A stretch of DNA of 47,686 nucleotides from assembly GCA_013365365.1 (NCBI GenBank), contig JABVXU010000421.1:1-47686 (forward strand), written 5' to 3'. This document shows, in pieces, positions 24,401-38,200 of the stretch. The first letter of the stretch is position 1, and the number at the start of each line of letters is the position of its first letter. Below the pieces are notes generated by a model. It was given only the letters and a program-made list of their open reading frames with translations, made no database searches and was not told the DNA's origin. A program made the position numbers and the translations under genes. This DNA is from Cruorifilaria tuberocauda. Lineage: Eukaryota; Nematoda; Chromadorea; Rhabditida; Onchocercidae.

Positions 24401-27400
24401 AAATTTCAACCGTTTAGGATTGATCAATATTTATTGCTGAAAATTATCAATATGTCTTAATATTACAAAGTTCAGTTTTAAAGTTTGAACACTATTATAT
24501 AAAATAAAGTCATTAACAATTAACAATAATGGTTTATTATATGCCAATATTTATTCCATAATACCTGATCCAAAATAGATATCATTGGACGATTGAGGCA
24601 AACTGGTGTCGGTGCTGAATATTTCACAATTTCAATGTATTCGTCCCGTGGTGCTTTGAATTTGTCCTATAATCGAACTTATAAAAAATCAGAGATTATT
24701 AGAGAGGAAAAAGCACAGAAAATTACATAATGGATTACCTGAGATGGACGAAATACAACAGCTAAATTATTTTGCTTATTTGTAATCTTGTTCTCATCAA
24801 TTATACTATGAGCCGCAGCCCAGCGTTTGCGCTGATCCAAACTAGGATCTATAGAAATAACACCTTTAATGCCACGATGGCGAATCTAGAATGTTTAAAA
24901 AATTAAATCCAAAATTGAGAATAAAATGCTCAATACATTCTGATTTGTTGATCGAAAATAATTCATGATTTAAAGTAAATGGCTCATTCACTGGTAACGT
25001 ATTATCTAGAGGAATGAAGTGAGAATAAAATTGTAATTACATCAAAGAAAACCTGATAACAACTAGGAACTGATGTGCCCAATCCGACATCTAAAGCTAT
25101 TTTTTCAGCAAATTCTTTTGATACTTTCCCAACACCATCCGAAAATATATAGAAATTCCGATTTGCATCTCGTCCACCGATTACATCGTAAGTTTTGTTA
25201 TACTTATGACGCTTTAATGTTACCGTGCATCGCTGAAGAAAAACAACAAATTAATTAGGAAAGAAGCAGTAATTTATACTTGAAGAACAGTGATACGCTT
25301 AAAAAACAAAAAAGAATGAACGACTAATTAATTTCATAGAAACAATAAGGGTATGACAGGATGGAAAAAAATTCTATAATAAGTGGATCTGTCAGTTATT
25401 GGCTTCTTTGCAATTATCTATTCGATTAGATCTCTCATAAAGTGGACATATAATTCAAAATACAATTTTTTCATTTTAGTAAAGTTAATACATTCTATGT
25501 CCACTTTATTCATAATATGAAATTTCAAGCACTTCGTACATTGATACCTTTGCTTGCGTAAAACATTGCCCCATTCGTGACATCATTTTTGGTATATTAC
25601 AGTGATCAAACTTTCCTAACTGTTCACGAATCTTATGTGCTTGTCCTCCCTTTCCATCATCATAAAAGTAACAACCATTATCTCGCATTTGTGAATTTGA
25701 TGATCCGAGGTAAACGAAATGCCGATCTGTAAAAGAAATAACCATATAGATTCTTGTTATTTTATAGGATATATGACAGTAAAAATTAATCTTGACAAAT
25801 ACTGATATGTTTTTCAACCCTTATAATTTAAAAATAAAATGAAAACGATGCTAATTATAAGCTAGTAATATAACGTTTTGTTGTTGAAAAGAATAGAAAA
25901 TAAAAGACTACTCTTAAATTTTAAATTTCATTAATAATTTTACTTAATATGAATCATGGATGTAAATAATATAACTAATTTATTTCAATATATTATACCA
26001 TCATACTTGAACTAAATTTGTCATCGTTCACAAGAAATGTTTTAAAATATTGGAACAGATAATTTCAGTCTGATCACACTAAAAATGTCCTACTTTTAGT
26101 CTAATCTTTTTTTATAAAGAGAAATAAAAATCAAAAAGGAAAAAAGTACTTCCAATATAAATTCCTTGCGAAAGCGTATTAAAAGTTGTTGTTTGTATTA
26201 GAAATAGACCAACAGTATTCAATCTTAACGGTGTACCATCATCATCTCTAAACTGTATCCGTAATGCACCATTTCCATCTTTATCAAACGTTCGAAGTAC
26301 TCGATTTCCCATTAATAATTCGGGTACTACAAGCAATATACGAGTTGGTGTTATGACTACCTGAAATCTTGAAGAATAAACAAATTTGAACACAGTTTAT
26401 GAACATGGGCGTCATGACACAATAACTCGAAACATATGAAATTCTTTGGATAAAATTCTTCTATAAAAATCAGTAAAAATGTTCGTTGCTAATAATGCAA
26501 CAAATCGTTAAAACTTAACCTTTCGTACACGTTGATAACCTTCTCGCTTGTTCTCTTGGTAAATTTCGTCCAAAACATCTTTTTGTCCTAATAGACTATT
26601 TCGAATCTTCTCAAATGATGTAAATAAACATGGCATATGTTTGGTTTCATCAATCATATTTATCAATCGTTCCAATGCTTCTAATGTTAACTGCAGCAAA
26701 TGACAATTAGAAAGTGATTATTTTATCATCTTTTTCTAATTTTATGAATCGATTAGCAAATTAGTTTCCTCCTTTTATTGGCTTATAAAAGATCGAATTT
26801 AACGAATTTGATTTAACAAAATTTTAAATAGCAAATTTCGTCCACTATAAAATTCCTAAATTTAACAAATTATAGCAATTATAGTAATGTATGAAATTTT
26901 TACGTAAGAAATTTAGTCATACCTCTTCATTATCTCTAAATCTTTGTAAAATCAAATCAATAAAGGCATCACGCGTTTGATTACTTATCTGAAAACGTTC
27001 ATTACAAGTATCAGTTCAACCGTTCAATATAATAAAAAAAAACTAGAGTTAAAAATTATAAAAAAAAATCATATGTGATCGAATAAATGTTATTTAAATA
27101 CCTACCTATAAGCAATTACTTCTTAGAACTACATTATTGACTCAACATGTTAATTAAGGATTTTACATATTTAAATATCAAAATCAGTACGCCTGCTATT
27201 AATTAAAGTTAATGTACAATGTTGAAATCTTTCGAATTTAAGACGAATGTATGCATTATTGCAGGAATACTATCATCACAATCCATACTCATATACATCT
27301 ATTAGTAAATATTCAAAAGACGTAAAAACTAAAACTATCCAAAATATCATTGTAATTTTAATTATCTTTGATAGCTTATCCTCTTAAACAATAATGCATA

Positions 27401-30400
27401 TCACTGTATATTTAAAAATATTTTTATATCATTGGTACTATTTTATTACGATTTTTTTTAATTTTTAATTTAACGATTGATTGAGCTCATTACTCCCGAG
27501 TTGCATTAATTACTTGAAAAAGAAAGTTAAAAAAAAAGTTTACCAAAATTTGATCTTTTACAACAGCACCACGTGAAAGTAATGCAGCAATTAAATATTC
27601 CAGGCCAAATACATCACAATCTCTGATCTTTCGTTCACATTCAGCATCAACACGTTGAAATGGCGGTTCAAAAAATCGTCTATTACTGCCAATAATATCA
27701 TCGCTTGCACATACACGATGATCGCAACCTACGAAACGTACAGGTGTATCCACATAACTGCAATGCCGTGGTAGGTTTAACCCAAGTAAACGGAAAAAAA
27801 ATGATTAAAAGGAAAAAAAATGAAAACGCATGATTCATCGAGTAATTGTAAAAAATAGAAAGGGATGAATTTATCAACCACAAAACAGAAAGGTACCTCA
27901 ATATGCTGAAATATCGAAAATTTAAATTTGCAAATTCGATCGACAACACTGCTCGTATACGAAGCCGACTTAGTAATTGATACAAAACATTATTCTTAAA
28001 AATAAACTTAGATATTCTTAAATGTTAAAAATAAAACTAAAATTTAAATTTGGTTTGTAAAAATTTATAAAAAGATGCCAGGTTAGGCAGTACAGTACAC
28101 TGTTATCCGTCGGTAACATTATTTAATGCAAAAATATTCCTAAATAATTGCAATATGTGAATCGATGTTATATTGCAAGCTAAGTGTATATGACTTCACG
28201 TAAGAAAGAAGTTTCAAAATTACTGGAAGATGCTGTCGTAATTGTAAACAAAAATATGGGCTTTCATTGATAGCTGCACAATTGTCTCGTTTATCATCAT
28301 TATTTTCTGGAATTGTTCTAAAAAGAATGTACCGTCACTGAAAGAACAAAATAGATTTCAAAACATCAAGGTAATATTAACAGTTTACTGCGATCTGATT
28401 AAATTCGCTCCTTAATTTGATAATAGTAACTCTCAGTATAATTAAACCTTAAAATATACTATGAAATGATATTACACCATTGCCAAAAATATTTGAGAAA
28501 ATTCATGAAACGATTTATTACATTGAATGTTTGAATATTTCTTGCATGCTTTCAAATACGTTTACCTCCATCGATTTCCATCACTGCTTCCTTTATCATC
28601 ATCTTCATCCCATTTTTTTTGGTACTTCCTTATTTCAGGTGGGTAATTTAGATGAAAATAGATTCGTTTGCCATATGCACCGTCCGGTAATTCAGCTCGT
28701 AAATCGACCAGAATACGACGGATAGAAGCATATCGTACCTAGCAATTAATCAGTTTCTTTAAAAATACTGCTTAATTTAATTGAGTGTAATTATTGTCAG
28801 AAAAAGAAAAAGAATTTAAAAAATTCTTAAAAAAGTAATAATTCATAAAACAATAAATATGAATACCTTTAAAGCAACTGCTGAACCAGGAATGATAGAT
28901 GCATGTGATATTTTGCCATTTTCATTATTTTTTGGTCTAAATCCACCTAAAACCAGTTATTTGCTTGACTAATCAAATATCGCGATACAGTGAACGATTT
29001 TCAAATTATTAAAAATTAAGGGAAAGCGAATCGAAATATACCATCCAAAATAGCAAATCGAACGATAAAAATATCACGATCATGCTCAAAATCAACAAAC
29101 ATCGGATCAGCAATTGTTGGACAATTTCGTAGAATACGTAAAACTTGTATACTATTCAATTGTTCCAATGGTGTTCCCACACATGCTGCACGAGTAAAGT
29201 GTGATAAAAATTCTCCCTTGAATAAGCTACCAAAATGAAATGCTTCCAGAGGCAAAAACATATGTGCCGCTCTAAAAGATTAGTTTTACTTACAAAATAT
29301 TAGCTTTAATTGTAAATTTCAAAGTGATTTAATTCATATGATGCTTTCTACTTAATTCTAATGCAATTTGAAAATCTTATATGTCAAATTTTCAGCAAAA
29401 CTATAAAAAAGGAGGAAAATTTGCTGAATAATGTCCATGTTATTGTTATTGTTATTAGTGTTAGCTATCAGTATCCTCTTCTTATTAAATTTCTTAACAG
29501 TTCAAAAAAAAATCATCATTGTCCCGAAGAGCTTTCGAGTCTGAATAACTAAATCATTTAAGAATACAAATGATATTTACCATTTCTTAAAAATAACTGC
29601 GATTTTTCTTATCTGTCTCTTTTGATTGCTCCATCTCTTCTATAGTGATAAATTTATGATAAGATATCAATCTTAGCTAAATGATTAACAACTAATATAA
29701 AAATATTTGAACTTACATACAATCCTCCAAAAACATTTGCTTATTTGCAACTTGTAATGTAACGTTACATCCATTATTAAGCTGAAAGTTTTCTGTAATT
29801 ATTTGGAATCTAATCGCAAGTGGAATCAAATCGATATCCCAATGTTTAGACATAACCTAAAAAAATTGAGCGTAAATTTCATTAATTCATGGAAAACAAA
29901 TTTGAGACAAATTTAAACATTAAACACATTTAATGAAAATATTTTCCACCGAAATATACAAATTATTTTATTTCCAAATTTAAAAATAAATAAATAAATA
30001 AGCAAATAAAAGAATAAGCAAATATTTAATAAAAATGAATTGAACCTCGAAATTAAGCTCAGTCCATGGTTCATCATAATCATTCTCACCCATTTGTCGG
30101 TGGGTTATTTCGCTACATACTCCAACTCCTTTCCCAGTGAAATCTTGCCAGCTCAATTGTTGCTTGAAACATACATCACTCATTATCATATTCTCATCGT
30201 TAACTTATCAATATGATAATACGATATGATAAATAATATGATAACACATAAATATATTTACAATGATAAACAAGATAATTTAATCAAAGTAAGCATAATA
30301 AATGGACGCCGTAGTAATTTGTATGCATTTGTAAATAGAATTTCCGGTAGTACGAACGAACAAAATTAACCGCCAAATAGAAATTTGATTAATTATGAAA

Positions 30401-30687
30401 AACGGAAAATGGGAAGAAGGATCCGTTTTATCTATCAAATAAAAACGATCTACCAAATAACTAAATAATTTCAAAGCAATAAACGGAAAGAGTGAAGTGA
30501 GAATTGCAAAGTGATCAATTGACACAATGATAAATGATGATGAGGAATTAATAATTAAGCAAGAAATGCTTGAGTAATCAATTACCGATAAGATTTTTTT
30601 CAGTGTATTCACAAGATTCACGTCACAATCGTCCAAAATAACTTTCACATGGCTTGTTTGTGAAATAGTATCCGTATTTAACTCCAT
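18461..30687 (-). CDS. ego-1: EGO-1/RRF-1-type RNA-dependent RNA polymerase, 33 exons
   Basis: Copies target RNA into secondary siRNAs (22G-RNAs) for worm-specific Argonautes. Minus-strand exons: 30687-30586, 30162-30046, 29856-29717, 29271-29042, 28946-28867, 28738-28566, 28317-28224, 27994-27897, 27757-27544, 26988-26923, 26690-26520, 26360-26150, 25726-25548, 25232-25053, 24885-24739, 24666-24565, 23972-23863, 23688-23558, 23476-23306, 23200-23054, 22921-22794, 22647-22540, 22229-22024, 21816-21663, 21501-21344, 21116-20956, 20481-20333, 20216-20111, 19884-19724, 19600-19406, 19164-19060, 18927-18786, 18618-18461. Total 1597 aa, close to C. elegans RRF-1 and EGO-1 and shorter than RRF-3. 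Key motifs: GNRVLR 513-518, FSDGVGK 655-661, then [19 protein letters not shown] with catalytic DLDGD at 957-961, AVDFPKTG, and KASAYY near 1250. All junctions keep phase. Least certain are exon 1 and the start of exon 2; a start at 30189 is the alternative. Confidence 0.95.
20956..26360 (-). other. RdRP catalytic core segment (exons 12-26)
   Basis: Exons 12-26 encode residues about 496-1260, the part conserved from plants to worms (eukaryotic RdRP family). Order of landmarks: [20 protein letters not shown] opens the core (exon 12); [14 protein letters not shown] (exon 13); FSDGVGKVS (exon 14); [14 protein letters not shown] (exon 15); [11 protein letters not shown] (exon 16); [12 protein letters not shown] and GQVFVQYT (exon 19); [10 protein letters not shown] and [14 protein letters not shown] (exon 20); the metal-binding Asp triad in DLDGD (exon 21); [11 protein letters not shown] (exon 22); [12 protein letters not shown] and WPDFM (exon 23); ASAYYIVCY (exon 26). 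An intron falls directly before the catalytic loop, between MAG and SDLDGD. No catalytic Asp is missing, so an active enzyme is expected. Confidence 0.93.
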
Positions 30688-32527
30688 TACGTTTCATTCA
30701 CGTTCCGTTCCCTTCGTCGATTGATTCTCACATCAATTCAAACCAATAAATTTCCTCCTAAATATTTATTATTCTAAATTAAATTATCGAATTTCAAATT
30801 TTTAATCGATAGCAAATTTATCGATTATTGATTATTGATTATTGATTGATGTCGATTTTTCATTTTTGCTTTCTTAATTATCCGCATCATTTTCATATGT
30901 TTATTCCAATATAAATTGAATGATTGATTATTTAATTTCAAGTAATTTAATACGTGAAAAAAATATTACTAATAATTAATAATAGATTTATTTAATTATT
31001 TGATATTAATATATTATTTGAAATTAATATTTGATATTGATATATCAATCGTTATCACATGGAGAAAAAAATCGTCATTAACAAGGAAAATAAGATACCA
31101 TTGGCATGTGACCAAACATGATGGAACGTGCTTGTTCTCACTAACAACAATCTCTATATCTATTGTTATCAAAATCAACAATAAGATCAGAAGTGATAAG
31201 ATAATTTAATTTTATCAGCTTTAATTTTTATCGAATATTTGTTATTAATTAATACTTTATATTATCATTAAAACAATCCTATTTGTTATTATCAAAATTA
31301 AAAATGAGGTGAAATATCGAATATGTTATCAATCGATACATGATCTTATCATTTAAACAGTAATATCACTGAATGAAATTATTCAAAAATCAAAACAATA
31401 TCATGGAAGAAAGAAACTAAAAAATCGAATAATTACCGTTAATTCTTAAATATATAAAGCATTTTACGGAAAGATATCGCATTTTTATGAAATATGCAAA
31501 TATCTTCCGATAACTGATAAAAAATTTAAATAATTTGAATAAGACAAGACGACGTATATGCATTGTTAAAGTTTGAAAAAAGAAAAATAAACTGATAATT
31601 CATGTGTGATTTAGTAATATGCTAATTTGCTTATTTGCTAATTTAGACAATAAAATTATTAAAAAAAAAATAACTGAATTTGATAAACAGATAACTGATA
31701 ATTTTCATATATTTTAAGTTATTTATCGAATTTCCTCCTTCTTTTGTTTTAATTGCTAATTAAAATTTGAAGTAGTAATGTGTATTACTAATATTGATGA
31801 TAAATAAAAGTTAATATTGGAAAGTTTTTATCACTTAATCATTGAACTTAATAAGTGAATTAAAATTATCGAATTTAAAAAATCAGTTGAAACAAATGAT
31901 ATTGATTTTAAGATTTCAAATATATCAGTCATATTGGAAAAATCCATTAACGAAATAATTACTGCGCCATTTCATCCTTCTCAGAGTAATTATCATACCT
32001 GTGAAGTAAATTTACGTAACTTATCAGTTGTATTAAAAATTACAATATAGTGATAAGATATAATAATATTATAAAAATTATAAATTATTTATTGGTTTTT
32101 TTTCGCTTGTCATGGCTAATTAAAATATGAATTAAGGAAATTTTGCTAGTAAATCCATGTTAACATGTAAAAGCGATTTTGATCATTTAATTATCAACTT
32201 TAAATCAAAGTATCGATCGTATCAATTTACCAACTTAAGTAAATAATTAAAATTGAACGTGAAGAAGTAAAAATCAAAAATTTGAAACTTTGGTCGTTTT
32301 TTTCTCTCGTCTAAATTTAAAATTAAAGAAAAGCTCCAAGTGGACAAATAATGGAATGGAACAATAAAATAATATGTGAAAAACAAATAATGCGAGGAAA
32401 TTATATCATTAAAGTAATAAGCTGTGATAAGAACGAAGATAAAAATAAGGTATGAAAAATATAAAATACGATAATTAATAAGATTAAAGCACCAAAAACT
32501 ACCAACCACTGCAAAAGCTACTCAATT

Positions 32528-32622
32528 ACACGTGTTATTTTTTACGTGAGTAACTCCTTTCTAAAAAATTAATGGTTATTTACACGTGATTATACGTGAT
32601 TACACGAATCTTTCTACACGTA
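32528..32622. promoter_or_regulatory. cluster of ACGTG/CACGTG motifs
   Basis: Within about 95 bp there are ACACGTGT, TACGTGAG, ACACGTGA, TACGTGAT and ACACGTAA, in an otherwise very AT-rich spacer 1.8 to 1.9 kb upstream of the RdRP start. CACGTG is the bHLH E-box and ACGTG the core of hypoxia-response elements. Functional use is inference only. Confidence 0.3.
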
Positions 32623-35064
32623 ATATTACTCATTTATCAATGTGCTGATACATATCGCCGTAGAAAAAAACAATGAAAATTTTAATGCTTTATCAAAAAA
32701 AAAAACTTTTTCTTTGCTGTAGATGATGATATCAAATTTAGATACGAGAGGTCAAGTCTTTTCTATGATATGCTATGAAATCGTCTGAATGACAAAGGTC
32801 AACACATCGTTGTCATCCTATGTCTGTTAAATTTTGAATATTACTTTTTATAAGCGGCAAGGTTATTTTTGTTCTCTTTATTTCTTATTTCTCTCTCAAT
32901 AAGTATACAGACTTATTCACGGACAATTTGCTTATTATCTCAGATAATCTTTCTTCATGATCACTTTAACTTTTTTCTCTATCACAATCAATTCAATGTT
33001 ATTTAGAGCATTAATCAATCGGAAATATTCCAAGTAAATATTCAAAATAAAAATTTTAATTCAAATCATTAGAATTACTTGAAATGCTAATTATTAATTA
33101 ATCGAAGAAAATAAATATTAGAAGTGATTTAATGAAATTAACAAAAAATTTCTTCATTCAAATGTAAGCATTTTAAATTATTTGTTCGTTTCATTCCATT
33201 CAATTAAAGATAATAAAAGAGGGCGAAAATATGCCTTAGGGCAATTTCATTTGGTAAAAATTTTATTCAGCGAAAATTAAAAAAAAATATTTTTCTTATT
33301 TTTCCAATTTACGACGGATTATATTAGCAACAGCGAAGTTAAATTATTTGTTCGAAACTCGGACAAATAATTTTAGTAAATTTTTTAAATTCTCTTTTCG
33401 ATAGATTCAATTATTAATTAAATATGATGCAGTGTTCTTAATCCTAATCATGTCTATCCAAAACTTTTGCAACTTTAAAGAAGCATCCGGAATTTATCAT
33501 ACATGCATGTCTTGAGTTATTAATCCCGACAGATGTAAGTCGCTGACTTTGTTCATTATTTCTTGATTAATTAACTTATTTCAATTGACATACTACTTTA
33601 TTTGACATAACTTATTTGAGTTGCATTTGTTTGTTGAGAAAGTGAAAGACAGAAGCAGTTTAATTGAATTAATTATTTCAAAAAAAAGTGAGTTTGCAGC
33701 ATCTGATGATAAGGTTGTTGCGCAATTTTCTGATTTTTTACTTTAAATTATTTTTTACGTTTTTAAAATGTTTTTACAAATACGAAAATTTTCATACTGT
33801 ATTGCTATCTGAAATATACGCTACCATATAAAGTATATAAAGTAATATATATTTATAGAAATATTAATAATCATAAATGAATTAATAATTATAAAGATTG
33901 CAAGAATGTAAAATTTCGATTTAGAGAATTGTCATAAGAAGCAGTAAAATCTGCGAAATATTTGCGAAAAGACACGATTCTTAGCTTAAAGTATTGCTTT
34001 CTATGTAAGGTTTTATGTAAACATTTGTATTTTTCTTAAGCGAGTAAATGAAACTTTAAATATCGGAAGCTTAACAAAATAACTTTATGATAACGATTTT
34101 GCTATTATTTCCTAATTTGAATTTCCTTTTACGTAAACGTTGGATTTATTAGAAAATTTATATAGAAAGTTTATTTCTCTAATTTGAATTTCCTTCTTTT
34201 CATATTGTATTGTAAATTTTTATTGAAATTATTAAACCGAAGTCAAAATTGAAAGTAATTGAAATTAATGCAGTTATTATATCTTGATATTACTAATGAA
34301 AAAATAATAACAACAGTTTAAAATTGCTGCAGTTGAATATGTATGGAATTATAACTAAAAATTAAATTGAATAATTAATCATACAACAAAATTCATAGGA
34401 CTTACAGTCTTCTTAGGCGAGTAAATGAAACTTTAAAAAAATTAAAAAGAATTTCTGGGGCTATTTAACTTTATATTTCTCCAAAATAAAAAATAAAAGA
34501 AAAAAACAGCGAGTAAATTTGCACTTACCTAAATAACTAAGCGAGTTTGTTTGAAATTTTTACTTAAATAATTACTTAATTACAGTTTACCGTTTACACT
34601 GCAACTACCATATATTATTAGCATCATTTGTTGCATTATTTTAGCTTCACTTCTTGCAAATTCCACACCAAATCATTTATTAATAAAATATACTCGTAAA
34701 TGAAACAAACAGTAGTCGAATCAAGAAATCATTAAAATATATTTTAAGGCTATCTGCAGGAAATAATATTTCGTTATTTGAATATCAAGAGAAAGAAAGA
34801 ATTACATTCACTAATCCTTTTTACCGGATGATAATTGAAAAACGTGAAACGGAAAAGAAAGAAAAAGATAAAGTTTTAAAAAAAAAAAAACAATAATTAG
34901 CTGATATATCTGAAAATGTATTTAATTCAACCGAAAATACACTTTTGATAATTATGTCAACAGAAATTATCTAAATGCTACTGTAAAATTTAATTTATTA
35001 TCATTTTAAACTAAAATTTTAATAATATTTCTGGAAAATAAATGAAATTTTTGAACTTTTATAA

Positions 35065-35070
35065 TTTATT
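35065..35070 (-). terminator. candidate poly(A) signal of the F-box-like gene
   Basis: Exact AATAAA on the minus strand, about 205 nt after the TAA stop at 35274-35276. Position is plausible; no other evidence. Confidence 0.3.
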
Positions 35071-35253
35071 TAAAGAAAAATTAAGCTAAAAAATTTCCTA
35101 ATTAAAAACAAAAATTATAAATAATCTTAATCACGCTAATGAAAAAGTAATCTAATATGAATTTGAAAAGAAAAAGTGTGAAAATTTCCATAAAGCATAT
35201 TAACAGAGTGATGAAAAATGATTAAAAATTAGGAAAGAGAACAAAAGGGGATC

Positions 35254-35279
35254 TTAATTAATTAATTAATTAATTAATA
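35254..35279. repeat. TTAA tetranucleotide microsatellite that supplies the F-box gene stop codon
   Basis: About six TTAA/ATTA units. The last codons of the minus-strand gene read CAA CAA TAT TAA, and the TAA lies within the first repeat unit. Confidence 0.9.
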
Positions 35280-38200
35280 TTGTTGACAGTATCGTTCACC
35301 CAAATTAGCAGCACCAATCCATTTTTTAAAATTTTGCAAATGTTTTGATGTACGCTTTCGTGAAAATCGTTCGTCTGACGTGAAACAGCCACGCATTTGT
35401 GATTCAACGGTTGAAATGAAGTGTACACGGAATAGTTCAATTTTATTAAGTGAAAATAACGTTTGAGCATCAACCGAATAATCCATTAAACGTGTTAACG
35501 TGGAATAGTCACGTTCACCGATTTGAACCGTAAACTGGAATTTTCATGTGTAAAATGAAATTTGCAAACAAAATAAAGTAGTTTATTCTTTGGAAAAATT
35601 TTTTTATCATTTCAAATTAATTAATTTAATGTTTAGTTGAAATTATTTCATATACTATAAAATATTTTTTATTAAAAAAAAATTCCAGCATTTTCTAATT
35701 CATTCGAAAGTATGCTAGCATTTAGAATATTTTGATGCTATTTAAGTAAATGATATACAAAAAAAATTTCTAGTATATTTAAGTTCAATTAATTAATTAT
35801 AATAAATCTCATTATTGAAAAGAAAGGATGTTTTACTTGTATATTAACTTGTTGGTGAATTATGCTAATGGTACATATTATAATTTATGAAATAATAATA
35901 GATATTAAAGGAAAAAAAATGAAGCGATAAATAAATTAACTAATTAATTAATTAATTAATTAATTACAACCTCAGTAACATTTGGAAAGAATGTTTTCTG
36001 ATAATTGGATGGTATACATTGTACATGTACGGAATCTTCAGCAACTTGTCCATCTAATGTTTTCAGGTAACATTGAAATGAATGCCAACGATTGAAATCC
36101 ATACTTGATAAGCCTGCTGTGATCAGTTCAACGATCCCCATATCAAGCTAGCAATAATAATAATAATAATAATAACAGTGATAATAATAATGATGATTTT
36201 ACTCTTGATAAAATAATATAAAGTGATCAGATCGTTATTTTGAATACTTAATAAACTATGAAATGAACAGTTAACTTATATTTATTAAAGATAAATTTTA
36301 GATTTTTTATTCAATGATTATACTATTAATTATTTTATTTGAAAAAAATGATACGTTACAAATTTAAATTCAACCTATTAATAAAAAAATTAATTTAATA
36401 TATGGTAATAATAATAATAATGATAAATAATCGTAATTAATGCTCATGCTTTTTTTTTGCTTTTGATAAAAAAAATTTTTAAATGATCGGTTCATTAGTC
36501 TGAATAATTAGTAAACAATGAAGTAAATAAATCAACGAAAAAATAATTAATAAATTTAAAGTTTATTCAATACTATTAATTCTTTTGTTAAAAAAATAAT
36601 ACATAATAAATTTGAATTTAATTAATAATAAAAATTAATTTCATCTATTTACCGAAACATTTCGTATCGATGCTGCCAATAGTTGTATTGCTTGAAATAA
36701 TTTACTGATATCTTTTGGTGTCCATCTTTCATGAATAATAAACATGGCACTGTGTGTATCCAAGCTTAACAATATTTGCGCACTACGGTGACGATAAAAA
36801 TTACCTAAATCAGGTATTCTTTAAGATTTACTAATTAATTAAAAAAAGAACGAATGTAATCAATTTGTTTAATTTTTAAAATAGCAATAAGTAATTAGAA
36901 TAGAACACGAAGAATGTTTATAACTGAAATTCCTATTCCTAAAATATTATTCCTTATCGTTTTGCGAGCAAATTATCATTATTTAATTGTTGTTATAATT
37001 AATGATAATAAATGAAAGTTATTTCTTTCAAAAATGAAAGTATCGATCGACATGAAAGTATTGATCTTTCAACAATAATCATAATTAATTAAATTAAGAA
37101 ATTAAGTTAAGGTTTAATTAAACTAAAAAATTGACTTTTCAAAATACAACTTATCGGGGGAAAAACCGAAATAACTTGCGAAATATCTACATAGCCGTAA
37201 AATCTACGCTACAAAAATCTTTTGTATCAAATAATTAATTATCTTTTACTATCAGCATTTTCTTCAATGACCTTTGGCTATTTGAATTATCTCTTCTAAG
37301 TCGAGTGATTATCATTGACTTTATTTCTGCCCACGTGGTTACTATTGGCCTTTATCTTTCTCTACGTGATTAATATTGACTTAATCTGGTTTATCACTAA
37401 CTTTATCTGTGTCTGCACGATTGGTTATCTTTTGCTTATCTGGCATTAACTAAGGATATGTATAATATTACTTCCTGCAAGGTTTCATTATCACCCAAAC
37501 AGAACGGTCTCTTATCAACTTCTGATATTCTTCTGCTTGAGAAATCTTCAGTTTACTCTTCCAAACTCCCATTGCAACCTTCGGTTGATTAATTCAAAAA
37601 TCAGTTATGAGAAGGAAATCATGATTCTCAAATAATGTTATCACTAATCCTTCTGCATGAAAAAAATCTTTATAATAATTCTTGTCTATGATAAAACAAT
37701 TTCAAAAAACTGACCATCAGTATTACTTTCTTGGTTTAGCATTGAAGCAATGTTTCTTCGATCTGCATATAAATAAAGAATATTATTGAAACGACTATCG
37801 ATCAGACGTTTAAAATTTTTGTTCACACGACGCCATGAATATAAATCGAACGGTGAACATTCGTGGAATATAGCATTCCTTAAAAAATTTCTCTTCATTT
37901 TTTTTTGTTTTGAAAAGAAAAAGTTAAATCAGAATTTCAAATGAGATAAAATGATGATAAATGATGATAAGGTGATGATAAATGATGATAAGGTGATGAT
38001 AAATGATGACAAAATAATGATAAATAAATAAATCAAATAAAAAGCAAGAGGAAAAATTGGCAAAATAAAGTTTTTTTCTTCTCCATTTAATCTTTAAATT
38101 AGTTATTATAATTTTATTTGATGAAGAAAAAAAGCATTGATTCATTAATTCAATCAATCAATAATTTGTGTTCTATAAAACATAAAACAAAAAATTACGA

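Larger units (their letters stand above)
30688..35273. other. gene-poor interval upstream of the RdRP and downstream of the F-box-like gene
   Basis: No supported exon. The RdRP promoter should lie in the right-hand vicinity of 30688. The interval contains many GATA-type words, a dense ACGTG cluster at 32528-32622, and the 3' UTR of the F-box-like gene at its right end. Isolated open frames near 31000 and 32222 show no family resemblance and no splice partners. Confidence 0.55.

Noticed and set aside
27698..27985. Single 95-aa minus-strand ORF
   Set aside because: It fuses RdRP exon 8, an intron and an out-of-frame reading of exon 9; only the first part is coding.
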